From contig CAJJQT010000011.1 in the NCBI GenBank assembly GCA_905193995.1, forward strand, positions 1-16,186: a stretch of 16,186 nucleotides of DNA, in the 5' to 3' direction. A program made the position numbers and the translations under genes. The notes beneath the pieces were generated by a model. It saw only the letters and a program-made list of their open reading frames with translations, made no database searches and was not told the origin of the DNA. Of the stretch, positions 1-6,546 are shown piece after piece. Each line of letters opens with the position of its first letter. The first letter of the stretch is position 1. Origin of the DNA: an uncultured Porphyromonadaceae bacterium. GTDB lineage: Bacteria > Bacteroidota > Bacteroidia > Bacteroidales > Muribaculaceae.

Positions 1-282
1 CCCTTGCGCCCAATATTGCCAGAGAACCGGCTTGCCGAACTTAAGATTTTTGTCATTTGTCTTAAGCGGATTTGTATACGAATCGCATGCCTCGACCAAT
101 GGTTTTAGCCGGGACGCGATCCGGGCATGTTTATGCTCAATTTTTTCTCTGCGGATTCTTGACCATAAATTCAGAGGGACGATCTGAGAGAGGGTCTTGT
201 TGAAAATCATTTTTTCGCCGGTGCGTCCTTTACAATAAATACCGTCAGAAATGCCATGCTTGTCTGGCAAGAGTCCTATCAT
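1..282 (-). CDS. Capsular polysaccharide synthesis family protein, N-terminal part (cut by window edge)
   Basis: Reading leftwards from an ATG at 280-282, the frame stays open for 94 codons to the edge of the window, so only the N-terminus is seen. The ATG overlaps the TGA of the upstream pyruvyl transferase gene as ATGA, the same junction used twice more in this operon, which supports the start. An in-frame ATG at codon 25 is an alternative. The last visible residues, KPVLWQYWAQG, resemble the opening strand of the Caps_synth family (PF05704) of DXD-type glycosyltransferase-like proteins of capsule loci, where a 'W-x-x-W-x-x-G' segment follows the first hydrophobic strand. The role would be transfer of a sugar to a lipid-linked repeat unit at the cytoplasmic face of the inner membrane; the sugar is unknown. 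Base composition is AT-richer than the window average. Family assignment rests on a short motif and is inference; that this is a real coding frame is much firmer. Confidence 0.72.
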   Translation of the reverse strand, partial: MIGLLPDKHGISDGIYCKGRTGEKMIFNKTLSQIVPLNLWSRIRREKIEHKHARIASRLKPLVEACDSYTNPLKTNDKNLKFGKPVLWQYWAQG

Positions 283-1373
283 TCCAAAGCCTTTTTAAGA
301 AAAGCGCGTGACGATTCTATGAAAGGCTCAAGTTGTTTCTGAACTGTACTGAAATCATGAGCCATAACAGAATCCGGCATTTCCGTACAGCTTTCGAGGC
401 TTGTCAATTTCAGGAGATGCGATATACGACTGTCCGCCATCCCATTGTGTGCATAAAAAGGTTTGGCGAAGATGAGTGAAAACGCGACGGCGTGGAACGA
501 CCCGCAGAATACATATCTCGAGTATTTTATAAGATTGAGGAATTCTGTCGGGCCAACTGCCGTGAAGTATTCGAAATGAGGATTCCGACACCATTCTTTA
601 TGGCCGTCCGGCAAAGTACATATTACTTTTTCACCCGTTTTTTCAGCAAAATCAGCGGCTTTTCTATACAGATCTCTGTAATCTTCATACCACGGGGTGT
701 ATAATAAGATGTAATTTCCATTAATGAGAGGCTTCTCACCGGCTAAACATGACCACCGTGAACGAGATAGTAAAAGTGTGGGATCAATTGTGACAATTGG
801 TCGCTTTCCCGTTATCTGTGCAATTCTATTTGCTGTTCCGGGCTCGCGGACCGATATGGAGTTGTAGCGCGAAAGACTTCCGGTTATGAATTCGTGAAAA
901 TTATCTTTTATTTCGATGTCCGGTATCGGCCCCATGCTTGGAGCATAGGAAATGCGTCTACCTTTAGTAACAAAATCAAGATAGTAAACTGTTGAGAAAT
1001 CTCCACAATTCGTATTCCATATCTGGTCGCTGCCTGATATATAGCAGTCGAAATCGAACTGTTCGCTGTCGAGCTCGGCTTTCGTACGGTATTCTTTCGG
1101 TGTTAGCTGAAAGTGTTCGCGTATGAATTTCTCGAACAGCTGATGTTTGAGTATGTCCTTGACGGTCAGCAGAGGATGCCGGATAAAATTCAGATTCTTG
1201 ACCCACGCCTTTTTCAGGAAAAGCGGGTTGTACATCTTTTTTTGCTTGGCTGTCCGAAAATTGATTATCTCGCATTCGTGGCCGAGGGCGAGTACGGTCT
1301 GCTGCAGGGCGTAGGCCTGCAGCATGGAGCCGTAGTTGTGAGATGCGTGAAATGTTATGATACCGACTTTCAT
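279..1373 (-). CDS. Polysaccharide pyruvyl transferase family protein
   Basis: A 364-residue protein of the PF04230 family, whose members transfer a pyruvyl group from phosphoenolpyruvate to a sugar, giving the acidic ketals found in capsules and exopolysaccharides. Visible hallmarks: the N-terminal MKVGIITFHASHNYGSMLQA with the conserved N-Y-G (13-15); YISGSDQIWN (111-120); IDPTLLL (196-202); and GSFHAVAFSLIFAKPF (291-306), which carries the conserved His (294) of the GT-B-like C-terminal half. Length is normal for the family. The start overlaps the stop of the flippase gene as ATGA and its own stop overlaps the next start the same way, so it is embedded in the operon. The gene is AT-rich relative to the SusC and lipid genes (a sampled 60-base stretch is one-third GC), suggesting a different origin. 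The sugar acceptor cannot be predicted. Some family members have other activities, so the transferred group is inferred from family alone. Confidence 0.92.
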   Translation of the reverse strand: MKVGIITFHASHNYGSMLQAYALQQTVLALGHECEIINFRTAKQKKMYNPLFLKKAWVKNLNFIRHPLLTVKDILKHQLFEKFIREHFQLTPKEYRTKAELDSEQFDFDCYISGSDQIWNTNCGDFSTVYYLDFVTKGRRISYAPSMGPIPDIEIKDNFHEFITGSLSRYNSISVREPGTANRIAQITGKRPIVTIDPTLLLSRSRWSCLAGEKPLINGNYILLYTPWYEDYRDLYRKAADFAEKTGEKVICTLPDGHKEWCRNPHFEYFTAVGPTEFLNLIKYSRYVFCGSFHAVAFSLIFAKPFYAHNGMADSRISHLLKLTSLESCTEMPDSVMAHDFSTVQKQLEPFIESSRAFLKKALE

Positions 1374-2929
1374 CGAGTTTCTACTTTCAGGCGCTTAAAT
1401 ATTTTCAGTCGGATAAGCTTTGGCCGCACGGCGTTGATGATGAATCGGCGCTCGCTGCCGGTCAGGCCGACGGTATAGCAGATAAGTGTGACGGACATCA
1501 TGCCCACGGCAACGCTTACTGCCAGACGGAGAAGCCCCTCTTGCATATTCATGATGACAAATATGACCGGAATTGCCGAAAGCAGGCTTACGAGTACGAT
1601 CGGACCAATGACAGTCCGGAGATAGTTGCGTATGGAGAGGCCGAGCATATTGCGGCAGAATATGATGCGGGATGCATTGCCCAGCAGCATGAACACGATC
1701 GAGACAACAAGCGGGGTAGCTATGTGGAAGCCTGCCCGAAGAAGCATGTATGCAACCGGGATGTTGAACAGAAGTATCGTACCGACCGTTATCTGGTACC
1801 ATTTGATGCGGCCCGTCGCAAGAAGCGCGGTTATCATCGGGCCGGCAAGCGTGTCAAGCAGACTCTCGATTATCACCAGACGTGTGAACAGAACGGCCAT
1901 CGGCGGTACTTCCACGAGCCACAGCTCGAGGATGGTGTCGATCTCTGCCAGAACCGGCAGCGAGAGTATCAGCATCAGGAAGTATGAGATCTTCGAGCTT
2001 TTGCAAAGCAGACTGCAGGCGGCTGCGTTATTTCCCGAGGCGTAGTTTTTTGTAATCTGAGGGTTGACCGCGGTCTGGAAGCCGCCTATCAGACTGCGGA
2101 TTGCCCCGGTGACCTGTCCCGAGACGCCGCGGGCGGCGTTGAACACAGGGCCGCCGAAGATGTTGAGCAGGATGCTCGCGCCCTGGTCCTTGGCCGTCCA
2201 GGCAACGGTGCCGAACATGTTCCATCCGGTGAACCCGAGCATGGATCGGAAGAGTTTCCCGTCCCAAACGTGCCGCCGTATCCTGCAATTGTCGAACCGC
2301 CGGATACAGTACCAGCGGTATATGAGCGAGACGGCCAGCTGCAGCGTGAAGAATGCGAAGCCCCACACGGCCAGGCGGTCGTAGGGGTAGATCAGAAGCG
2401 TCAGCACTATGGCCAGGCGTGCGAAAGTCTCTCCGAGGCCCACGTATGCGTAGATGTGCATGTGCTCATGCGACACGATTGCGGCATTATACGGGGTCTG
2501 GACTATGCCCAACAGGGCCGACAGCACCGTGGCCTGATATATCCAGTTGGCGGCGCCGATGCGGGCTTCAGGGATATTGAGATGGGTGTTGACAAACCAC
2601 AGTCCGACAGTCTCGGCTGCTATCAGTACTATGCCGGCAATGAACAGGTGGACTTTTACAGACATGTTGAACACGCGGTTGAAGTCGCCGCCGCCGTCGC
2701 GCCCGAGCTCGTAGGTCAGGAAGCGCTGGGTCGCCACGGACATCGAACCATTGATGAATGCCATCAGGGCTATTATGCCGCCGACTACATTCAGTATGCC
2801 GAAATCCTCGACTCCGAGTGCCTCCAGAATTTTCCTCGACGTGTACAGCGACACCGCCATCGAGATGAAAGTCCTGATGTAGAGGTACAGGGTGTTTTTG
2901 GCTATCCTTTTGCTGTCGGTAGCTGTCAT
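1370..2929 (-). CDS. Wzx-like polysaccharide flippase (MOP superfamily)
   Basis: A 519-residue, almost wholly hydrophobic protein with about a dozen predicted membrane segments separated by short basic loops, matching the length and layout of Wzx/RfbX flippases of the MATE/MOP superfamily. The N-terminus (about residues 8-60: RIAKNTLYLYIRTFISMAVS, then SRKILEALGVEDFGILNVVGG) is the typical opening of Bacteroidales lipopolysaccharide/capsule flippases, with an Arg/Lys helix leading into TM1 and a conserved G-x-x-D-F/Y-G-I turn. It would move undecaprenyl-diphosphate-linked repeat units across the inner membrane to the periplasmic polymerase. Start and stop both lie in ATGA overlaps with the neighbours. 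Flippases of this class are only broadly substrate-specific, so it says little about repeat-unit structure. No Wzy polymerase is visible in the window; it would be expected further left. Confidence 0.94.
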   Translation of the reverse strand: MTATDSKRIAKNTLYLYIRTFISMAVSLYTSRKILEALGVEDFGILNVVGGIIALMAFINGSMSVATQRFLTYELGRDGGGDFNRVFNMSVKVHLFIAGIVLIAAETVGLWFVNTHLNIPEARIGAANWIYQATVLSALLGIVQTPYNAAIVSHEHMHIYAYVGLGETFARLAIVLTLLIYPYDRLAVWGFAFFTLQLAVSLIYRWYCIRRFDNCRIRRHVWDGKLFRSMLGFTGWNMFGTVAWTAKDQGASILLNIFGGPVFNAARGVSGQVTGAIRSLIGGFQTAVNPQITKNYASGNNAAACSLLCKSSKISYFLMLILSLPVLAEIDTILELWLVEVPPMAVLFTRLVIIESLLDTLAGPMITALLATGRIKWYQITVGTILLFNIPVAYMLLRAGFHIATPLVVSIVFMLLGNASRIIFCRNMLGLSIRNYLRTVIGPIVLVSLLSAIPVIFVIMNMQEGLLRLAVSVAVGMMSVTLICYTVGLTGSERRFIINAVRPKLIRLKIFKRLKVETR

Positions 2930-4050
2930 CCTATGAATTTACGTTTTATCATTCTCGCAAGTGTGACCGCTTTGCTGTCGAGTATACATGCGGCTACAGC
3001 CGCACGTAGCGGCAGTCCGGGATACAAGATTCGGAATAATTTTGCCTTGTATGTTTCTTTGACCGGATGCCGCAACTGGTCGTTGCCGCTGACCGCTTCC
3101 TGCACGGGCCTGGAATGTATTTCAAGTTCGGGAGTAATCGCCTCAAGCAACCGCTGCCCCTTCGGAGTGGAAACGAGCACAGCCGATATTCCGTCGCGGG
3201 CCTGTTCGGGCAGATTTTCGGGCTCTTTTATTCCCCAGAAATCACCGATCGTGATGTCGCCGGCTCGCTTATCGCCGGCATACGGACACCGGTAGCACGA
3301 CGGCCGAAATGAGAATCCTTTATAGAACACCCTGAAGTAAGGCACAGACCATACGGAACCAGAGAATGCCTTTCTGTCGGGGTATGTTAGCTTCAGTCGG
3401 TATTCATTGCCGTCTCTGAAAGAAACGGATTCGGGCATCTGGCGGCTGATCGAGCGGAACTGCTCGTTGAGCATCTTCTGCGACGGAACGCCGTGGCAGA
3501 TAAGATCGGCTGTATACAGGTTTTCAGGATATTTCCGGTAGATATTCCTTACGGCCGATACCTGACAGGGGGTGCCTATGAACAGAACTTCACGACCTCT
3601 TTTTATATCCTCCTTAATTAGCCGGTAGACTCCCCGTGTGTCGCTTTGGACATACTTGGAGCCCTGTAGTTCGGCAAGGCTTTCGATATCTTCGACCCGT
3701 ATGTGGCGGATATGGGTCGGATCTGCCGCCGAGCAGCCGTATACCACCCCGCCGCGTCCGATGACGGATTTTGCAAGAACATATCCTAAGCCTCCCGACG
3801 AACTTTTCCGATGTGTGTGCTGATCATTGGCCCACGCCGCGAAGCAGTTGCCGGCCTCCCGGGTGGCTGCATTGCCCGGTATGATCGGACAGACCCGCTC
3901 GCATGCTCCGCAGCCGATGCAGGCCGCTGCGTCGATCGACGGATAGATGAAGCCTGCGGCGTCGTGTCGGTATTCTATGCAATGTGCCGGGCAGACGTCC
4001 GCGCAGGCCGCGCAGCCCGAGCATTGGTATTTATTATTGATTTTGAGCAT
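2926..4050 (-). CDS. FrhB-type 4Fe-4S protein (coenzyme F420 hydrogenase/dehydrogenase beta subunit family) of a capsule operon
   Basis: A 374-residue protein. The N-terminus carries two ferredoxin-like 4Fe-4S motifs: C10-x2-C13-x2-C16-x3-C20 and C44-x2-C47-x2-C50-x3-C54. The rest matches the FrhB/FdhB-like N- and C-terminal domains (PF04422/PF04432), with KSSSGGLGYVLAK near residue 80, LFIGTPCQVSAVRN near 155-168, DLICHGVPS near 182-190, and a Cys-rich SCYRCPYAGDKRAGDITIGD around 253-272. Homologues are common in Bacteroidales capsule loci next to pyruvyl transferase and flippase genes, and that context is what gives it a role here. The family is known for flavin- and iron-sulfur-dependent electron transfer; the reaction in polysaccharide synthesis is not established, although reduction of a sugar or isoprenoid intermediate is possible. 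The ATG at 4050 lies 28 bases downstream of the upxY stop; its stop overlaps the flippase start as ATGA. Archaeal F420 chemistry is not implied. Confidence 0.9.
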   Translation of the reverse strand: MLKINNKYQCSGCAACADVCPAHCIEYRHDAAGFIYPSIDAAACIGCGACERVCPIIPGNAATREAGNCFAAWANDQHTHRKSSSGGLGYVLAKSVIGRGGVVYGCSAADPTHIRHIRVEDIESLAELQGSKYVQSDTRGVYRLIKEDIKRGREVLFIGTPCQVSAVRNIYRKYPENLYTADLICHGVPSQKMLNEQFRSISRQMPESVSFRDGNEYRLKLTYPDRKAFSGSVWSVPYFRVFYKGFSFRPSCYRCPYAGDKRAGDITIGDFWGIKEPENLPEQARDGISAVLVSTPKGQRLLEAITPELEIHSRPVQEAVSGNDQLRHPVKETYKAKLFRILYPGLPLRAAVAACILDSKAVTLARMIKRKFIG

Positions 4051-4078
4051 TGTTTCAGCGGCTTGGACGTAGGACCGG

Positions 4079-4621
4079 TCAGTCGGCGTAGCGGATGAAT
4101 TCGGGCTGAACTTCGACGGCGGCGGCGATGAAGTCGGGGATTTCGACTATGAGGCGCTTCTTGCGGGATCCGCGCAGCGACAGCAGGCGTCCGCTGTAGC
4201 CGTCGAACGGACCGCCGACGACGCTGATCTCCTTGCCGTACATTTCGGGCGTGATTTCTTCAAGGCTGTAGTAGCGGACGTTGTCGGAGAGGCTGACAGC
4301 CTCGATAAATCGTTCCATGTCGGCGTCGCGCACGCTCATGGGCTCGCTGATGCTTTGGCCGCGGCGGTAGCGGAACTGCAGCGACGGGATGATGTCAAGG
4401 GCGGCGCCGAGGCTTTCCTTGTCGGAGCGGACGAACAGCAGGTCGGCTATGACGGGTACCTGCCGGCGGACACGCCTGGCGCCGCGGACGACGATCTCCC
4501 AGCGCAGCGGCGTGAAGACTTCGAAGCCGCGGGCGGCCAGTTCGGCGTATCCGGGCGTGTTCGAATTGCGGCGCCTGAGATCGCGCAGCACGTACCATTT
4601 CACCTGGTTCAGGACAGCCAT
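4079..4621 (-). CDS. UpxY-family transcription antiterminator (NusG/RfaH paralogue)
   Basis: A 180-residue protein opening with VKWYVLRDLRRRN, the usual N-terminal strand of NusG-like domains, then a basic stretch and LLFVRSD (61-67). The NGN domain spans about residues 7-110. A KOW-type segment follows at about 128-172 (EISVVGGPFDGYSGRLLSLR and onward, with the G-P-F-x-G-x-x-G turn). Length and position as first gene of a capsule operon match the UpxY proteins described in Bacteroides fragilis, which bind RNA polymerase in the leader of their own locus and stop premature termination. It would act on the long leader lying to its right. The second regulator usually found next to it, UpxZ, is absent: the next gene is the FrhB-type protein 28 bases on. 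The start is an ATG just after an A-rich run, and no stronger alternative is seen. Confidence 0.9.
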   Translation of the reverse strand: MAVLNQVKWYVLRDLRRRNSNTPGYAELAARGFEVFTPLRWEIVVRGARRVRRQVPVIADLLFVRSDKESLGAALDIIPSLQFRYRRGQSISEPMSVRDADMERFIEAVSLSDNVRYYSLEEITPEMYGKEISVVGGPFDGYSGRLLSLRGSRKKRLIVEIPDFIAAAVEVQPEFIRYAD

Positions 4622-4707
4622 TTTTTATCTCGCAGCAATTCTCCAACTCCTGCCCGAGCTTATAATATTAAGTAAGTCAAGCAGTTAGGAAGATGTGTTG
4701 AAAAGTT

Positions 4708-4721
4708 GGGAGCGAACTCCC
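4708..4721 (-). promoter_or_regulatory. Leader hairpin with UUCG tetraloop upstream of upxY
   Basis: On the minus strand the sequence reads GGGAG-TTCG-CTCCC, a perfect 5-bp GC-rich stem closed by a UUCG loop, followed by AACTTTTC. It lies 87 bases before the upxY start, in the leader on which an UpxY-type antiterminator is expected to act. It may be a weak terminator or pause hairpin, or a recruitment element comparable in position to the ops element used by RfaH. The T-run is too short and interrupted for a confident intrinsic terminator. Confidence 0.4.
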
Positions 4722-5030
4722 TGTATGTCGGGACGGCTGTTGTCGCATCTGGAAATACGGTCGCAGCCGCAGGAAATCTATTTTTAGTCGTAGCTCGTTA
4801 AAGTTGTTCTGGGTTTCTTAAGTTTTGGTTTACTATTATTGCAAGGAATTGATACAGTGGCTGTTTTATTTTAGAGGTATGCGGCAGCGCTGCCGGCATC
4901 ATATGCGGACGCCGGCACCGGATGCGTAGGGCAAATATGTAGTCTCTGATTTGTGTACCCGTCCGAACACGACACACGGGCGGGCCGGAAGGCGGCCTGC
5001 GGGGCGTTTTGTTCAGCGAATGCATAGCTC

Positions 5031-5063
5031 GGAGCCATAATTTCTAACAAACCCTACGGCTCC
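5031..5063. repeat. Hairpin with 6-bp GGAGCC/GGCTCC stem
   Basis: Arms ggagcc (5031-5036) and ggctcc (5058-5063) are exact inverted copies. On the minus strand an inner stem GGTTT/AAATT (two G-U pairs) can extend it around the loop GTTAG. It is the left-most member of the cluster of structured elements in this intergenic region. Confidence 0.4.
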
Positions 5064-5204
5064 TTTCGGGAATTTAAAATGGTTGAAACTGAATAGCTCC
5101 GTATGTGGCCTAAACAGAAGCGTGAAGCCGATTGTTGCCCGCTCCACTATTCGAGGCCTTCGCATTGCCCAGTCAATTAAAACGAGCAACGCTGACCCCA
5201 CGCC

Positions 5205-5254
5205 GTATGTATGTCGTATCGCGGTCATCGGATGACCGCGGCTACTTTACATAC
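5205..5254. repeat. Two-part hairpin, 9-bp perfect stem inside a 7-bp outer stem
   Basis: The core cgcggtcat-CGG-atgaccgcg (5220-5240) is a perfect 9-bp stem with a 3-nt loop. Outside it, gtatgta (5205-5211) pairs exactly with tacatac (5248-5254), with an internal loop between. Two nested perfect stems over 50 bases are unlikely by chance and point to a folded RNA. There is no T-run beside the core, so it is not a plain intrinsic terminator. Confidence 0.55.
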
Positions 5255-5285
5255 CCATGAGCATCACCGTTGCATGGTTCTGATT

Positions 5286-5395
5286 GACTCTGAAAGTTGC
5301 GAAGTTTCGAATAGTCAGATACCAAGCGCCAATAACGCTTTTTTCAAAATGTCGCTGCCAAGGCCTTTCGGGCATTGGCGGTTCCCGAACCCGCC
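5286..5395. repeat. Run of four consecutive hairpins
   Basis: In order: GACT (5286-5289) with AGTC (5313-5316), enclosing GAAA/TTTC (5292-5295/5305-5308); AAGCG/CGCTT (5324-5328/5336-5340), followed on the plus strand by a short T-run; CCAA-GCC with GGC-TTGG (5358-5378) and one mismatch; and GGCGG/CCGCC (5377-5381/5391-5395) with TT/AA inside. Each is modest alone; four in 110 bases make a folded RNA plausible. The plus-strand reading of the second hairpin could act as a weak terminator. Confidence 0.45.
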
Positions 5396-5552
5396 CTTCC
5401 GCCGGCGCAGGGACTCTCTCTTGAGCCTTTCACCGGACTCGGCGTAGGGGTTCAGTCTGCAAATATTTGATTTACCGCACAAAAGGCATTAAGACAAAGC
5501 TGGAATTTTCCTCTATATATCTATGAGCCGATCATACAAGGATAGACTGCAT

Positions 5553-5568
5553 ATTTGCATATGCAAAT
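5553..5568. promoter_or_regulatory. 16-bp perfect palindrome, candidate operator
   Basis: The bases 5553-5568 (ATTTGCAT followed by ATGCAAAT) read the same on both strands. The palindrome overlaps the first five bases of the minus-strand -7 element (5564-5571) and would cover the expected transcription start, the classic position for a repressor or dimeric regulator site. No matching regulator gene is in the window. Confidence 0.45.
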
Positions 5569-5595
5569 TTAGGGATAAAATCCAATACTGACAAA
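5564..5595 (-). promoter_or_regulatory. Bacteroidota-type promoter reading towards upxY
   Basis: On the minus strand TTTG (5592-5595) and TAAATTTG (5564-5571) match the Bacteroides -33 and -7 consensus TTTG...TAnnTTTG, with a 20-bp spacer, which is optimal. By eye it is the only exact -7 match on this strand between upxY and psd. Transcription would start near 5557 and run through the hairpin cluster to upxY, giving a leader of about 930 bases unless it ends earlier. Confidence 0.6.
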
Positions 5596-5807
5596 ATTGT
5601 AAAGCAATTATTTTCCAAAATTAACTCTTGACAAACAATTTTTCCGAAAATCGTGCTTTTTCCCATCCCGACGCCAACTGTCCCTCGTACGCCGCACTGC
5701 GGATTTTGGAGGGCCTCCGGGTGGTGAAAGGCCGTTAAGATATGCTATTCGGAAGACTGTTTTGTGAAAAAAGTGAAAAAATATGGCTCAAATCCGTTTT
5801 TTTGCGC

Positions 5808-5815
5808 TATCTTTG
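5808..5815 (+). promoter_or_regulatory. Promoter -7 element of the psd operon
   Basis: TATCTTTG matches the Bacteroidota -7 consensus TAnnTTTG exactly and lies 25 bases before the ATG at 5841. No clear TTTG sits at the right distance for a -33 box, though the upstream stretch is T-rich. Because the element lies inside the longer open frame that begins at 5742, it fixes the true psd start at 5841. Confidence 0.65.
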
Positions 5816-5840
5816 CATTTACTATTGGCCCAGCGCTTAT

Positions 5841-6518
5841 ATGAGAGTAAAAATACATCACGAAGGAACGAACATTCTGATCATCGGCTTGATCCTGCTG
5901 GTGGCTGTCAATGTGCCTCTGTGGCTGTATGTTAGCGCCAAGGCTATTCCTGTCGCCGTCACCGCCGTCACTGTATTTCTCTACCTCCTGGCCGTGAATT
6001 TCTTCCGCTCGCCCCGCCGCCACTTTACGGGCGACGCATCCCGCGCCGTAGTATCGAGCGTCGACGGCAAGGTTGTGGCGCTTGAGGAGGTATACGAATC
6101 GGAGGTACTCAAATGCCGCTGTATCCAGCTTTCGGTGTTCATGAGCATTCTCAATGTCCATGCCAACTGGTATCCGGTCAATGGCAAAGTGACTTTCGTT
6201 GCCCATCAGCCGGGGCGCTTCCTGTCGGCCTATCTTCCCAAGGCCAGCACCGAAAACGAGCGATCGACCATCCTGATCCGCACTCCCGAGGGCCAGGACG
6301 TGCTCGTGCGGCAGATCGCCGGCGCCGTCGCCCGCCGCGTCGTCACCTACGCCGAGCCCGGCGACGAGGCCCGCATCGACGAGCATCTGGGATTTATCAA
6401 ATTCGGCTCGCGAGTCGATATCTTCCTCCCGCTCGGCACCGAAATATTCGTCCATATCGGCGACAAGACAGTAGGCGGCATCACCGAAGTCGGGCGGCTC
6501 CGCCCCGACAAAACATAA
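5841..6518 (+). CDS. psd: Phosphatidylserine decarboxylase (short, proenzyme)
   Basis: Makes phosphatidylethanolamine by removing CO2 from phosphatidylserine at the inner membrane, using a pyruvoyl group formed by self-cleavage. From the ATG at 5841 the protein has 225 residues, normal for the short class common in Bacteroidota. Two membrane segments occupy about residues 11-31 and 36-55; the conserved FMSILNVHANWYPVNG lies at 100-115; and the cleavage motif FGS lies in LGFIKFGSRVDIFLP, with cleavage between G189 and S190, leaving a roughly 36-residue alpha chain. The open frame extends upstream to 5742, but those 33 extra codons overlap the promoter -7 element and encode no conserved sequence, so the later start is chosen. 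pssA, which makes the substrate, follows after 28 bases, so the two consecutive steps of the pathway are in one operon. Confidence 0.95.
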   Translation: MRVKIHHEGTNILIIGLILLVAVNVPLWLYVSAKAIPVAVTAVTVFLYLLAVNFFRSPRRHFTGDASRAVVSSVDGKVVALEEVYESEVLKCRCIQLSVFMSILNVHANWYPVNGKVTFVAHQPGRFLSAYLPKASTENERSTILIRTPEGQDVLVRQIAGAVARRVVTYAEPGDEARIDEHLGFIKFGSRVDIFLPLGTEIFVHIGDKTVGGITEVGRLRPDKT

Positions 6519-6546
6519 ACACAGGCTAAAGCGTTAATCAGACACT

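Larger units (their letters stand above)
4622..5840. other. Long intergenic region between upxY and psd with structured block; no convincing protein gene
   Basis: Over 1.2 kb separates the divergent upxY and psd genes. Short open frames exist on both strands (5013-5228 minus and 5211-5447 plus), but they overlap tail to head, use codons unlike the GC3-rich neighbours and match no family I recognise. What stands out is structure. Counting from the right there is a psd promoter (-7 element 5808-5815), an AT-rich stretch with a minus-strand promoter and a perfect palindrome (5553-5595), a run of hairpins at 5377-5395, 5358-5378, 5324-5340, 5286-5316 and 5205-5254, another at 5031-5063, and a UUCG-capped hairpin at 4708-4721 near upxY. 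GC content changes from AT-rich (5460-5690) to mixed (4900-5455) to AT-rich again (4640-4880). It could be a long capsule leader, a separate RNA gene, or a decayed insertion. Confidence 0.7.

Noticed and set aside
2270..3295. 341-codon plus-strand frame
   Set aside because: Shadow of the flippase and FrhB genes, spanning their ATGA junction, with no recognisable domain.
5013..5228. 71-codon minus-strand frame in the upxY-psd gap
   Set aside because: Codon use is unlike the GC3-rich neighbours, no family is recognised, and it runs through several stable hairpins. A structured RNA or a decayed element explains it better, although I cannot exclude a small gene.
5377..5395. Hairpin resembling a tRNA T-arm
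   Set aside because: The loop is 9 bases instead of 7, and no acceptor, D or anticodon arms can be placed around it.
5211..5447. 78-codon plus-strand frame in the same gap
   Set aside because: It overlaps the previous frame on the other strand, has no visible domain or signal, and no -7 element lies upstream.
4622..5840. Invertible capsule promoter flanked by inverted repeats, as in Bacteroides fragilis
   Set aside because: I found no pair of long inverted repeats flanking the promoter and no site-specific recombinase gene in the window.
5745..6455. 236-codon minus-strand frame
   Set aside because: Shadow of psd; the plus strand carries the complete cleavage motif.
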